Source: Candidatus Obscuribacterales bacterium (GTDB lineage Bacteria > Cyanobacteriota > Vampirovibrionia > Obscuribacterales > Obscuribacteraceae). Taken from it: 64,000 nt of DNA. The translations under genes and the position numbers were made by a program. The notes under the pieces are model-generated. The model saw only the letters and a program-made list of their open reading frames with translations, was not told where the DNA came from and did no database searches. Shown here in pieces: positions 1-9,242 of the stretch. The stretch spans positions 1 through 64,000 of the forward strand of contig JAKFUT010000092.1 in the NCBI GenBank assembly GCA_021732565.1, in the 5' to 3' direction. How positions within the stretch are numbered: position 1 is the stretch's first letter; each line of letters begins with the position of its first letter.

Positions 1-3000
1 TAGTGTATCGATCATCACATTACCCGCCGCGGAGGAAACGACGGAGGCTGCCACTATGTCGACGGCAGAACCGGCTGAGTTGGCGATCAGTTTTACATCG
101 CCAACTCCGGCGCTTATGGCTGCCACTGAGATTGTGGTGCCTGTTGCTTTAGGATCGATGGTTACAGTAGATCCGGAAGCGATGATTCTTCCGGAAAGAT
201 TATTGCTGCCAGTAACTGCGTTGCCGACAACATTTACCGTTTGCCCGAACTGATCCAGTGTAATGGTGCCGAATGTGCCGCTAGCCGAACTGGCGTTGAT
301 GGTTCCGGTTCCGGTGAGGGTTACATCTAGTGCTGCCACGGCGTTATTAGTAATGGCAATGTTGCCTCCGGTGCCTGAGCTGGCCGCTCTGGCGTTAATA
401 TTGCCGCTAACAAAACTGTCTGCAGTGGAGGCGCCCACAGTAAAGGTGTTAGCAGGATCGTCGAAGGTCAAAGTGATTGCTCCGCCGGCACTGGTTCCTT
501 TGCTGTCGGCGTTCAAGGTGTCGTTGACTTGCAACTTGCCAGCACCGGTGGTGCCGGCGCTCAAAATGATAGTGGCGCCGGTACCGCGATTTCCCAATGG
601 TGAAGCATTTAGCGATCCGGTGTCGACGATGATGTCTCGCCCGGTGGATACAGTCACCGATCCACCATTGCCGTTGGCACTGCCGGCAGAGCCTCCTGTG
701 GCGGAAACGTTGAACTGGCCGGCACCAAAGCCCATGGAGAGATCGGCGGTGCCGCTGGCAATCAGTTGCACAATGCCACCGGTTCCGCTACCGGAAGCGT
801 TGGCCCGAATTGCAAGCGGTCCGGTAATATTGATTGACGAGCCTCGTATGCCAATTTGCCCGCCCCCGAAGCTACCAACCAGTGAGGCACTTACAGAAAG
901 TGTTCCGCCTGGCAGATCGACCGCTCCAGTGCCGGCGTCGATACTGATAATGCCACCACTGCCACCACCGGCCGAGGCTGAGGCTGCTATGTCGGCGGCA
1001 TTAGAGAGACTGATGCCACCGCCTCCTGATGCGATCAGGTTTACTGCTCCTCCGTTTCCCGATGTCGCTCCGGCGTTGGCCGATAAGGTGCCGTTGACTC
1101 CATTTATAGTGGCTCCTGGTTGGATTGCGAAGTTTGTGGCGCTCTTTGAAGTCAGATTGATGGAGCCCCCGTTGCCAGCGCCCACGCCGTTGACGCTAAA
1201 CACTCCGTTAACCAGAAGGTTTCCCGTACCGGCTGTGCCCGCCGTGAGCGAAACGGTGCCACCGTTGCCGTTCACGCCCACCGGCGTTGCTGAAAGAGCT
1301 GCCCCTGCAGCCACAATATCTCTGCCGGCAGACGCGGTGATAGATCCGCCCGTGCCACCGCCTGAACCGGCGGAACCGCCATGAACGGAAGCACTTATTT
1401 CACCGCCACTGTTCCCGAAACTGACATCGGCGGTGGCGCCTGAGGCTGTAACACCAATGATGCCACCATTGCCTGTGCCGGTGGCATTGGCGGTGATCGT
1501 CAACGGGGCTGCCCCGGTGAGGGTGAGAGATTGAGAGCTTATGTTCACACTGCCGCCGGTGAAGCTCCCGGGGCCGACGGCATTCACGGAGAGAGTTCCG
1601 CCATATATAGATGCGTTTCCCGTGGCGTTAATGTTTATGGTTCCGCCGTTGGCACCCCCGGCCACTGTGGGAGCAACGGAAAGATTGCCAATGGTGGACA
1701 CTGTCATGTTTCCCGTGCTCTGCAAGGTAATAGTGCCACCCAGCCCGGCTGCGGTTCGGGATGAAATATTGCCGTTATTGGTGAGATCGCTGTTGTCTAA
1801 GTTGAAGGTGACGGGAGCGGTGGCTGCCAGGTTTACACTGGCGTCTACGGTCACCGCGCTTCCGCTCACAGACATAGTGGTTGGACCTTGCAGGTTGATT
1901 GTGGTTACTCCCGCTCCGGCCGTTTTGGAAAAGGTAAGTGACTGACCGGCTGACGGGCTTATAAGGATTGAGCCCGTACCCGAGGCGGAGAGCGTGGTGG
2001 TGAGAGTATCTGGAGAAGTTATTGTCAGTGCTCCGCCTGAGGGACCAGAGCCAATGATGATATTGTTGGCGCCGCTGGTGAAGATGCCGGCTCCGCCTGG
2101 CAAGAACAGGTCGGGTGAATTGACCGTGACGCTGCTGGCGGTGCTGTTCAGGAGGGAATTGAGCGTCAACGTGCCGTCTGTAGCCAGCTTAATCGCTGCC
2201 GAGGCAACTACGCCAGTTCCGCCGCTCAGAGTCGTGATGCTACCCGCTTGTGCGGCACCGCTATTGAAACTGCCTGCAGTGACCGCGCCAGTGGCGCTAT
2301 TGATGGTAACGCAGGGCGAGCATCCTCCTCCTCCAACTATGTTAGGAGTTGCGGAGGAAAGATTAACCGAGCCGGAACCTGCCGCACCCTGCGCTGCTAT
2401 TCCGCCGATGTTTATTCCGGTTCCCGATGCGGCTCCGGCAATTATTGTGACTGCGCCAGCTAGACCGGCACCGGTTCCTGAGCTGTTGAGCGTGATGGCG
2501 GCCGGTAGAATGATGGAGCCGGCGGTGCCGGGGGTGAAACCATCATAAGCGACCAATGTGATCGACCCGCCGCTCCCATTAGCAGCCGTTGAGCGGGAGG
2601 AAAGCGAAGTGATGGCCGGACCGGTCAGGTTAATGTTGCCGCCCGTTGACGAGCCCCCTGTGATTGTTAGCACGCCGGCATTTGAGGTAAAGTCGGCGCC
2701 AGCGACCATGATAATGTTTCCACCATTCCCGCCGGCTGAAGCGGTGGTGATGGCTCCCGCACCGGCACTAGTCAAAATATTTCCGGAAGCCACCACTGCA
2801 AGTGGTGCGCCGGCAAATGCCCAGGCTCCGCTAATGGTTACATCACCGGCGAGATTTATAAACGAGGGATCACCGCTGATCTGCATGTTTCCGAGGTTCA
2901 GCGATGCCGTCGATGCACTTACATGTGCTTCACCTGCACTTATATTTAAGATGCCGGTGATGTCGCGAATGTCTATTGTGGCAACACCCTGTCCGGAAAA

Positions 3001-3918
3001 AACGTTAACTTCGTGAGAGCGCAAATCTCCCGAAATCAGACTGGTGTCAAACTTGCCGGTGCCGGCTGAGTTGCCGATGTTAACCGCGCCGTTCAATGCT
3101 TCTAGAATGCCGCCGTTATTGTTGAAGACAATGTTGCGTGTAACATCGGACAAAACATTGATGTTGTTGGCATTCGACGTAATTAACCCGCTGTTCATGA
3201 AAGTGCCGGTGCCTGATATCAAATTGATATTGGTTAGAGCTTGCATTACAGCTGTGTTGACTGCCGACTGAGCAGCATTGATGATGGAACCGCCAGCCAT
3301 GGCGGTCAGGCTACCTGAGCTGGAAATCGTACCGGCATTAATGATGTTTTGTGATGCGATTAACTGCAAGTTCAAACTGGAAACTGCTCCTGCCAACCCT
3401 TGCGGCAGAACGGAAGTTATTAGCCCTCCGGGTTGATTCCAGATGTTTACAGCACTAATGGTTGCGGTGGTGACGTTGGTTGAACTGGAGAAGGCCTGCA
3501 AAATGCCCGCATTGGTCAGGTTCCCTGAAAGGTTGAGCGTGGAATTGAGCCCGAAATCATAAACAGCCGTAACACCTTGTGGAACAACAATGTTTCCAAT
3601 ATTGTGCGCGCCATTCAAACTGAATGTACCACCGATCGCAGTGCCGACGCCGCTCAGCACAATTGTCTGGGCCGCACCGCTCAGTACCTGGTTCACGGCA
3701 ATATGCTCAGCCGGCGTTAACAAATCGGAGCCTGTTACAGTTTTTTGACCGGCAGTGGTAAGCAGTGTGACTGCATGCCCGCCGACTTGACTCACTGCCG
3801 CATCTCGCTGCGTTGATGAAAGATCGAGATTCTCGGTTCCTGAACCGGTTGCTGCCTGTGCTAAAGCTGGTGCCAAGCACAAGTTGAACACTAAGTACAG
3901 GGAAATACTTATTCTCAT
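1..3918 (-). CDS. Giant exported beta-helix-type repeat adhesin, N-terminal part (continues past left edge)
   Basis: Reading the minus strand from ATG at 3918 gives 1306 codons with no stop to position 1, so the 3' end is outside the window. The N-terminus is a clear signal peptide (basic start, hydrophobic core, cleavage site near ALAQA, residue about 22). The mature part is almost free of charged residues and rich in Gly, Ser, Ala, Thr, Asn, Ile and Val. It has repeated short motifs such as NAGTI, GGSIT and SGGNI, typical of right-handed beta-helix filamentous-haemagglutinin-like or autotransporter passenger proteins. An SD-like AAGG lies about 7 nt before the ATG, and a TATAAC -10-like hexamer at 3949-3954 may be the promoter. 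Likely role: surface or secreted adhesin (inference). The transporter or anchoring domain, if any, is not visible. Long Pro/Ala/Val-rich plus-strand frames over this interval are antisense artefacts of its composition. Confidence 0.85.
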   Translation of the reverse strand, partial: MRISISLYLVFNLCLAPALAQAATGSGTENLDLSSTQRDAAVSQVGGHAVTLLTTAGQKTVTGSDLLTPAEHIAVNQVLSGAAQTIVLSGVGTAIGGTFSLNGAHNIGNIVVPQGVTAVYDFGLNSTLNLSGNLTNAGILQAFSSSTNVTTATISAVNIWNQPGGLITSVLPQGLAGAVSSLNLQLIASQNIINAGTISSSGSLTAMAGGSIINAAQSAVNTAVMQALTNINLISGTGTFMNSGLITSNANNINVLSDVTRNIVFNNNGGILEALNGAVNIGNSAGTGKFDTSLISGDLRSHEVNVFSGQGVATIDIRDITGILNISAGEAHVSASTASLNLGNMQISGDPSFINLAGDVTISGAWAFAGAPLAVVASGNILTSAGAGAITTASAGGNGGNIIMVAGADFTSNAGVLTITGGSSTGGNINLTGPAITSLSSRSTAANGSGGSITLVAYDGFTPGTAGSIILPAAITLNSSGTGAGLAGAVTIIAGAASGTGINIGGIAAQGAAGSGSVNLSSATPNIVGGGGCSPCVTINSATGAVTAGSFNSGAAQAGSITTLSGGTGVVASAAIKLATDGTLTLNSLLNSTASSVTVNSPDLFLPGGAGIFTSGANNIIIGSGPSGGALTITSPDTLTTTLSASGTGSILISPSAGQSLTFSKTAGAGVTTINLQGPTTMSVSGSAVTVDASVNLAATAPVTFNLDNSDLTNNGNISSRTAAGLGGTITLQSTGNMTVSTIGNLSVAPTVAGGANGGTININATGNASIYGGTLSVNAVGPGSFTGGSVNISSQSLTLTGAAPLTITANATGTGNGGIIGVTASGATADVSFGNSGGEISASVHGGSAGSGGGTGGSITASAGRDIVAAGAALSATPVGVNGNGGTVSLTAGTAGTGNLLVNGVFSVNGVGAGNGGSINLTSKSATNFAIQPGATINGVNGTLSANAGATSGNGGAVNLIASGGGGISLSNAADIAASASAGGGSGGIISIDAGTGAVDLPGGTLSVSASLVGSFGGGQIGIRGSSINITGPLAIRANASGSGTGGIVQLIASGTADLSMGFGAGQFNVSATGGSAGSANGNGGSVTVSTGRDIIVDTGSLNASPLGNRGTGATIILSAGTTGAGKLQVNDTLNADSKGTSAGGAITLTFDDPANTFTVGASTADSFVSGNINARAASSGTGGNIAITNNAVAALDVTLTGTGTINASSASGTFGTITLDQFGQTVNVVGNAVTGSNNLSGRIIASGSTVTIDPKATGTTISVAAISAGVGDVKLIANSAGSAVDIVAASVVSSAAGNVMIDTL

Positions 3919-4722
3919 AATATGACCTTGATAACGTCCCACCCCAATGTTATATACCCGGGATTCCTGGAAAGTTCCTGCTAATCTGGATTCTCAGATT
4001 CTTTTTTCTTGCAGGAAAGCAGAAAAAGGTCCAGTTTTTTCACATATGCTTCACGTAACAGCTATTCGTTTTTTGAGTTTGAACGTGGATTTTGAAGTTC
4101 CAGCTTCATTTAGCTGAGCGAGGTATGCCTTGGTTTGTTTATGACTGTTCCACTGCAAGACTTTTTCATCAGTCGATATCAAAGGCATGGTTTTCGGAAG
4201 AGGAGTGGTTGAGAGCCGTCGAGTGCAGCCTATTAGCACTTGAGTCGATGATTTCAAGCTGTCGAGACCTACAGCAGGAGCGTGGCTACGAGCCAGCCAC
4301 TCACCCGCCGAGTCAGGTATTAAACTCTTGACAATAACAACGCTGGCATATTTCTATGGGTACGCCAAAGTGCAGGCAAGATTTGCACTTGACTATAACA
4401 AAGGTGCTATTTAATGCTCCTGGCGGAGGAATTGCACCCGATGTGTGCCTCGCGACGATACCAAAGGTGATATTTTTTTGTGCAATTTATACCACTCTTG
4501 ATATAGTCAAGCGACAAATAGCTCAGTGGTGGTATTCTTTTGGGGCTGAAGATATATCACGCATGGGAAGTGCTTGCACGTTGAATCCACAAATAAGACG
4601 GTATTCAGGAAGGGCACATCGCCGGCTTAACTGCTTCTAAAATAAGCGGACTCTAAATAAACTCCATGCGATTTAGTGGAAAATAGCTGTATCTTCACAA
4701 CCAGCATTTCCAGGTGGTTACT
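3919..4722. other. Intergenic region, no convincing gene
   Basis: This 800-nt stretch separates the adhesin start from the small membrane protein. A 79-codon plus frame at 4092-4331 has protein-like composition in its middle (SEEEWLRAVECSLLALE), but it lacks a usable ribosome site and a recognisable family, so I do not call it. A long imperfect inverted repeat is listed separately. The left 100 nt probably hold the adhesin promoter. Confidence 0.5.
4388..4511. repeat. Imperfect inverted repeat, possible remnant of a small element
   Basis: The arms cttgactata (4388-4397) and tatagtcaag (4502-4511) are perfect 10-bp complements. The match extends inward imperfectly to about 19 of 25 positions. 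The enclosed segment has no ORF of note. It could be a degenerate miniature element or simply a long stem; there is no clear target-site duplication. Confidence 0.25.
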
Positions 4723-4899
4723 ATGCCGGCGCAGATTCACGAACCGCAATCGGTGTCCACGGACAATCCCGAGGCGATCAGCGAGAAGACCAGAGAGATT
4801 CCCAAGTGGGCTTTATTGTTAGGGTTGGTTGCTTTCCTGGTCTTTAATGCCATGTTTCTCATATTCGCGATGTCGCTGGCGTCAGGCAATCCAGGCTAG
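4723..4899 (+). CDS. Small single-pass membrane protein, unknown function
   Basis: A 58-residue protein from ATG 4723. I prefer this start because AGGTGG (4712-4717) sits 5 nt upstream; a GTG at 4714 in the same frame would add three residues. The first half is polar and charged. Residues about 31-51 form one strong hydrophobic segment (WALLLGLVAFLVFNAMFLIF). The C-terminus is short. I do not recognise the family. The likely topology is a cytoplasmic N-terminus with a single membrane anchor. No operon partner is visible on this strand. Confidence 0.45.
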   Translation: MPAQIHEPQSVSTDNPEAISEKTREIPKWALLLGLVAFLVFNAMFLIFAMSLASGNPG

Positions 4900-5430
4900 C
4901 TGCCTCGCAGCCGCCTGGGGCGGCAATGGCCACGGCTAGGCCCGGCTCGGTACCAGACTCACAGTTGCCTCGCCGTCACGGAAATCTCGACGAACACCGG
5001 TTCGTCGTTCGTCGTTCGTCGTTCGTCGTTCGTCGTTCGTCGTTCGTCGGGATCTACTATGCGTAGCCATAATAAACATTCCTCCTTCCTCCTCCTGCTT
5101 CCTGCGCTTTTCCAGTGGCGCATGATCAATCCCCGGGCCTTCAGGAGTCCCGATAAACCATTACCAGGAAAATACCGCCGAATCAGTAGCAAAGGTCCAC
5201 AGGATGCGCTGTGGCTTGGTAAGGCTTCCTCCAACACAGGGGATGAAAGAACCGGTATGACCAAGTGAGTCGCATTTTGGGACTTTGGATCATTCCCTCA
5301 GTGATAGAAGGTGTCAAGTGCCGGCCGACGTTGCTATTTGCTGGATTGCAGCGCCGGATCGAATATCTCATCATGGAGAGTAATTGCCACCGGGTTCCTG
5401 CGCCAGGGCGGTCTGGTATCAGGATGTGCG
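4900..5430. other. Intergenic region with microsatellite
   Basis: This 530-nt region contains the heptanucleotide array at 5001-5049. Short overlapping frames exist on both strands (for example 5059-5268 plus and 4959-5264 minus), but none has a good start site or family resemblance. The minus-strand frame through the array ends in FVEISVT, a PAS-like septapeptide also present in the neighbouring HK. That may be a relic or chance. Confidence 0.45.
5001..5049. repeat. Seven perfect tandem copies of a 7-bp unit (ttcgtcg)
   Basis: The sequence is exactly 7 x 7 bp with no mismatches, flanked by cgaacaccgg on the left and gatctac on the right. A 7-bp unit is not a multiple of three, so copy-number change would shift any frame crossing it. 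No confident gene crosses it, so its effect, if any, would be on transcription or a very small product. Confidence 0.9.
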
Positions 5431-7275
5431 TCACTCTACCAGTGGCACTTCAAAAAAGAACGTGCTGCCGCTTCCTTCGACGCTCCGCACACCGATCTGC
5501 CCGTGGTGGCTATCGATGATTGCCTTTGAAATAGCTAGTCCGAGTCCCGTTCCTTTCTTGCGGGCGCCGTCAGAGGCTTTAACTTGTTGAAAGCGCTCAA
5601 AGACGCTGTCCAGGTGACTTGCGGGAATGCCTCGTCCAAAATCGACAATGCGCACTTCAGCCATCTTGCCGTTCTTTTCTGCTTCGATAACTACCTTTTG
5701 CCCTGGCTGCGAGAACTTAATAGCATTGGAGAGGAAATTGATTACCACCTGGATAAGGCGGTCTCTGTCGGCGATCACGCCTATGCTCACAGGTTGATAT
5801 TGCACTTCAATCTGGCACTGTTCTGCATAGGTGCGCACTGACTCCAGAGAATGAGTAAGGACTTTATTGAGGTCTACGGGTTTCAGTTCCATACGCATTT
5901 TGCCGGCTTCCATCTTTTCTATGTCCAGCAAATCGTTTATCAAACCTATTAGCCTGTCGATGCTGTCGCTGGCAACCTGAACTCGCTTCGTTCCCGATTG
6001 CGTCAGGTCTCCGTAGGTGCCTTCGTGCAAAAGCTCTAATGTACCCTGCACCGCGGTTAGTGGCGTTCTCAGGTCATGACTGACCATTGCTACAAACTCC
6101 CTTTTTAGTCTTTCCACTTCATGGCGATCTGTTACGTCTTGAAGAATGATCAAAAATTGTTTGCCTTGCGCGTCGGCAAACTTCGTTACCGAGATCTCAA
6201 CGAAAAATGTTTCGCCGGATCGTTTTTGAGCTACCGATTCATTGGTCTTTATGATTAGACCTTTTCTGTATTCGTCAGTGCGTTTTTCTTTGTGTCGAGA
6301 CCCGGATTGTGGTATCAGGTCATTCAATGTCTTACCTTGCAGTTCTTCGCCTGAGTAGCCGAACATTTGTTCCAGCCGCCCGTTTACCATTTGAATGATG
6401 TCAGTCTCGTTTACTAACAAAACGCCCAGCGGCATATTCTCAATTATTGATCTCACATTTGCTTCATTAGCCAGTGCAGTTTCGGTCATTTCGAAAAGGC
6501 TGTTTTGTGCACTATTGAGTTTCTCTGCCATCGAGCGAAAATTACCATCGAGATCGGATATTTCATCCTCTTCTGCAAGCGCCGGTAGCAGGGCTTCTCC
6601 GCTTGCCAGCCGGCGATTGTTTTCCATGAGCATTTGCAATCGACCCGTTACGTTCTTGCTCATGTATGTTGCCAGCCAGAGGGCAAGTACAACATCTGCC
6701 ACTATGAGTGCCAGAACGGTGCTCTCCAGCGCCACTGCTCTGCGCCGTTCACTGCGAGTTCGTTCTTCATCTGCGCCATGGTATTTGCGGGCAAGTCTAT
6801 CAACCCCGTATTTGATTGAAATACCTGCTTTGAACAAAACTGCAAGGCTGGAGATGCTGGCAAAGGACGATTCCTCGATAAGGTTTTCCTTGCTGTCCTC
6901 GAGCAGCACAACTGTTTTCCTGAAGACTTTTGCCAATTTCTCTGCTTCTAATTGGTCTTCCTTGTTATCTTTCGATATCTCCGAGAGTCGTGCAATGCTC
7001 GCCGTGGCAGACTTAACCGTGTCTTCGTAGGACTTAAGAAAGTTGTTGTCTCTCGATTGCTTGAATTGCACCAGTGCCATGCATGCTTCCTCGGTGGCCT
7101 TGCGCAGATTATTCACTTGTTCGAGTACGGCAGTAGCGTGGGCTTCCCTTTCAGCTTCTAGCTTGGCCACGTGAAGTTGACCCAGTAGAACAGTGACGAA
7201 AATTAGTTGGAACGCAAATGGCAGTGCGACAACAAACAATCCTTTTTGATGAATTTTTAGCTTCAGTGTGCTCAT
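5431..7275 (-). CDS. Membrane sensor histidine kinase (HAMP-PAS-HisKA-HATPase)
   Basis: A complete 614-residue HK. TM1 at about 13-33 and TM2 at about 187-207 bracket a helical extracytoplasmic sensor domain of about 150 residues resembling CHASE3-type four-helix sensors. A HAMP linker follows (about 208-260), then a PAS domain (about 265-385) ending in the FLIILQDVTDR signature. Next come the HisKA H-box VSHDLRTPL with phospho-acceptor His400 and a full HATPase lobe: N-box NFLSNAIKFS, G1 DFGRGIP, G2 KGTGLGLAIS. All catalytic motifs are intact, unlike the two HK-like proteins at 9.5-12.4 kb. It probably autophosphorylates and transfers to a response regulator; no regulator gene is adjacent, and the nearest is at 15758-16429. 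Start ATG 7275 lacks a strong SD. Confidence 0.95.
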   Translation of the reverse strand: MSTLKLKIHQKGLFVVALPFAFQLIFVTVLLGQLHVAKLEAEREAHATAVLEQVNNLRKATEEACMALVQFKQSRDNNFLKSYEDTVKSATASIARLSEISKDNKEDQLEAEKLAKVFRKTVVLLEDSKENLIEESSFASISSLAVLFKAGISIKYGVDRLARKYHGADEERTRSERRRAVALESTVLALIVADVVLALWLATYMSKNVTGRLQMLMENNRRLASGEALLPALAEEDEISDLDGNFRSMAEKLNSAQNSLFEMTETALANEANVRSIIENMPLGVLLVNETDIIQMVNGRLEQMFGYSGEELQGKTLNDLIPQSGSRHKEKRTDEYRKGLIIKTNESVAQKRSGETFFVEISVTKFADAQGKQFLIILQDVTDRHEVERLKREFVAMVSHDLRTPLTAVQGTLELLHEGTYGDLTQSGTKRVQVASDSIDRLIGLINDLLDIEKMEAGKMRMELKPVDLNKVLTHSLESVRTYAEQCQIEVQYQPVSIGVIADRDRLIQVVINFLSNAIKFSQPGQKVVIEAEKNGKMAEVRIVDFGRGIPASHLDSVFERFQQVKASDGARKKGTGLGLAISKAIIDSHHGQIGVRSVEGSGSTFFFEVPLVE

Positions 7276-7659
7276 GATCTATTACTTACATGGAGTGTTT
7301 GGGATGCGAGGTTTGCGAGGAAGCCGCCGGTGGGAGTGCAGGGTGGATATTTTATCAAAGTGAAGTGGCTCTAAACCGGAGATTGACTTAATTGCAGGTT
7401 GCTTTGTTGTGGTGAACACGATTGATTTTGCAGTATGAATGTTACGGCAATAGTTCACGGTTGTGTCAGATTTGTCGCAATTTGCCTGTCCGGCTGCATT
7501 GCGTCTTGCTGAGGAGATGAACAAATTTATTCTTCTGGTCTGCTGGTGGTTCAAGAATCCTTGACCGAGTTTCGAAGTTGTATGCGTAGCTGTCCTTGAG
7601 GTCCTGCATCCGCGAACGAACTTATGTCGAGATTCGAGAAGCGATTTCTGACTTGCGAC
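7276..7659. other. Intergenic region, nothing recognised
   Basis: This 384-nt region lies between the HK start and the stop of the upstream gene on the same strand. It is expected to hold the HK promoter. A 90-codon minus frame at 7282-7554 has no SD and low-complexity basic composition, and is not called. Confidence 0.5.
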
Positions 7660-8592
7660 CTAGAATCCTTTATTAGAATCAGGCGGTTGGTGCAATAGCC
7701 ACTTCTTATATACCAGAACACACTTTTCGAACCCGAATCTGTAATCTCCTGTATCGGAGGCGCAGAAAATGGGAGGTAAACTATGATTTCTCATGTCGAA
7801 AATGGGCTGGCTGCGAAAAGGACAGGCAGCTTTAATTGCCTGTAGGCAACTCTCGTCTAAGGATGCATTTCCACTGTCGTGGACGATCCGCAAATTGGTA
7901 ATCTGCCCGCTGGGCAATAGTCTGAAAGCAACGATAACCTGTTTTATTTCATCGGTATTTTGTGTTGGAGACCAGTGCCGGACCACAGCATTTTTCATTT
8001 CTATCAGATAAGGCCTGCACTGACAGTGCGCAAATGCATTATGTGGACAAGCATAGCGCCATAGCTTGCCTAAATCTTTGTCTTTTGATTGGCGAGCCGC
8101 TGATGTGGTGCCTGGTCGCTCCCAATCCGTATCAATGACGGTTTTTTCGGGAAGCTCATTCTTTGCTTTGAATAGGGCTGAATCGAAATTTAGCTGGTAC
8201 TCCACGCCTAACGAGCTACCGCCATTTGGGAAATGTGGAAATGGAGCTGCCTCTTTAATTGCGCACAGACCGGCCTGTTCCGCTGCAGATTTGTTACTTC
8301 TTTTGACGAGTCTTACGTTGGTTGTCATTCCATTTGGAAGAATTCTGAACAGCACCTCGAAAGCTTCATTCTCAAGTCCTCGTGGAGGTGCCCACCTTCT
8401 TAGAATGCGCGCTTGAATATACTGAACGTAAGATGGCCAATACTCCAGGCCTTTGATGGGCTCACCGACAGAAATCCTGGCTGCATCCGTTGGATTCGGA
8501 TTCCGTTTGGATGAGCTTGTCGGCTCGGAGCAAGCCTTGGGAACACCGCTTGCCAATAGAACTGCGCCGAGCATCGCCACAATCTCTCTCAT
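7660..8592 (-). CDS. Exported protein with two TonB C-terminal-like domains
   Basis: 310 residues from ATG 8592, chosen because AGAGGTG lies 8 nt upstream and the N-terminus then reads as a signal peptide or lipoprotein-like leader (MREIVAMLGAVLLASGVPKACS). A longer in-frame extension to 8670 would bury that leader. Two copies of a TonB_C-type module are visible. One is centred on residues about 55-130 (IQARILRRW, VLFRILPNGMTTNVRLVKRS, AIKEAAPFP). The second is at about 205-280 (MKNAVVRHW, VAFRLLPSGQITNLRIVHDSG, AIKAACPF). The TonB N-terminal membrane anchor and Pro-rich spacer are absent, so this is not a classical energy transducer. It is more likely a periplasmic binding or assembly protein (inference). 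Function unproven. Confidence 0.75.
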   Translation of the reverse strand: MREIVAMLGAVLLASGVPKACSEPTSSSKRNPNPTDAARISVGEPIKGLEYWPSYVQYIQARILRRWAPPRGLENEAFEVLFRILPNGMTTNVRLVKRSNKSAAEQAGLCAIKEAAPFPHFPNGGSSLGVEYQLNFDSALFKAKNELPEKTVIDTDWERPGTTSAARQSKDKDLGKLWRYACPHNAFAHCQCRPYLIEMKNAVVRHWSPTQNTDEIKQVIVAFRLLPSGQITNLRIVHDSGNASLDESCLQAIKAACPFRSQPIFDMRNHSLPPIFCASDTGDYRFGFEKCVLVYKKWLLHQPPDSNKGF

Positions 8593-8861
8593 GTGATCAA
8601 CACCTCTTTTAGGCTGTGCTGAATAATCTACCTCCAGCCATTCAATGCCAAACGAGAAGATTTGCGGCAATCAAGAAAAACAGGAATAGTTGGTGGTCTT
8701 AATCAATTGTGGTTTCTTCGAGCGAACATCGTATAAAGGGCTTGACGTCTGCCTCGCTCAGTGCATTCCATGGGATCGGGACACAACGGCACAGTTATCT
8801 GTGGAAAAGAAAAGACGACAAGCGTTTCGAAAGGTTCATTACGAAGATTTCGGTCACATGA

Positions 8862-9035
8862 ACCTCTCTGAATTTGTCAAACATCTTGAACGTGAAATCT
8901 CTGAAAGCATTGAGAATCGCAGATGTATCACTGCAGAACGTTGAATCATTGCTGCCTTTTGAGAACTTGAAGTCCCTGGTTCTGGAAAATTGCAAGATAC
9001 GAGATCTTTCAGCGCCGCTGCAATTAAAAATAACG
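8862..9035 (+). pseudogene. Remnant of a leucine-rich-repeat gene
   Basis: After an in-frame TGA at 8859-8861, the frame reads SLNLSNILNVKSLKALRI..., then LKSLVLENCKIRDL. The two LKxLxL cores are exactly 22 residues apart, the canonical LRR period. No start codon with an SD precedes it, the upstream part of the frame has no LRR sense, and the downstream part (to 9188) loses the pattern. I read it as a decayed piece of an LRR protein. An alternative is a very short TTG-initiated ORF (8874-9188), which I think unlikely. Confidence 0.35.
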
Positions 9036-9242
9036 ACTAACTTAGGTTTTGTTCTGCCACTGGTGCAGCCAGCTCAGAGGTTATATCGGCATGCCCTAAA
9101 TCGGCAGGATGCCGCTTTGGAACGCCGGCGCCTGGGTGAACACGGCATGACCTATGAAAATATGCGCAAAATGCATAATTTCCCTTAGCAACCGAGTCCT
9201 GAAATGCCCTGAATTTGGGAAATTCGCGAAGCCGAATTGTAA

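Noticed and set aside
263-3016. Long plus-strand frames (for example 263-1384, 1994-2548, 2558-3016) rich in Pro, Ala and Val
   Set aside because: They are antisense to the minus-strand adhesin, whose Gly/Ser/Asn-rich codons suppress stops on the opposite strand. No SD, no domains.
4092-4331. 79-codon plus-strand ORF with partly protein-like composition
   Set aside because: No ribosome-binding site at any in-frame start and overlapped by an equally long minus frame; support too weak.
5001-5049. CRISPR-like array
   Set aside because: Units are 7 bp with no spacers; it is a simple microsatellite.
4959-5264. Remnant of a second PAS/HK gene on the minus strand
   Set aside because: Only a seven-residue FVEISVT match plus the microsatellite supports it; no other HK motif is present in the frame.
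6395-7030. 211-codon Ser-rich plus-strand frame
   Set aside because: Lies wholly antisense to the intact histidine kinase and has low-complexity composition.
7282-7554. 90-codon minus-strand ORF upstream of the sensor HK
   Set aside because: No SD, composition typical of non-coding DNA, and it occupies the expected promoter region.
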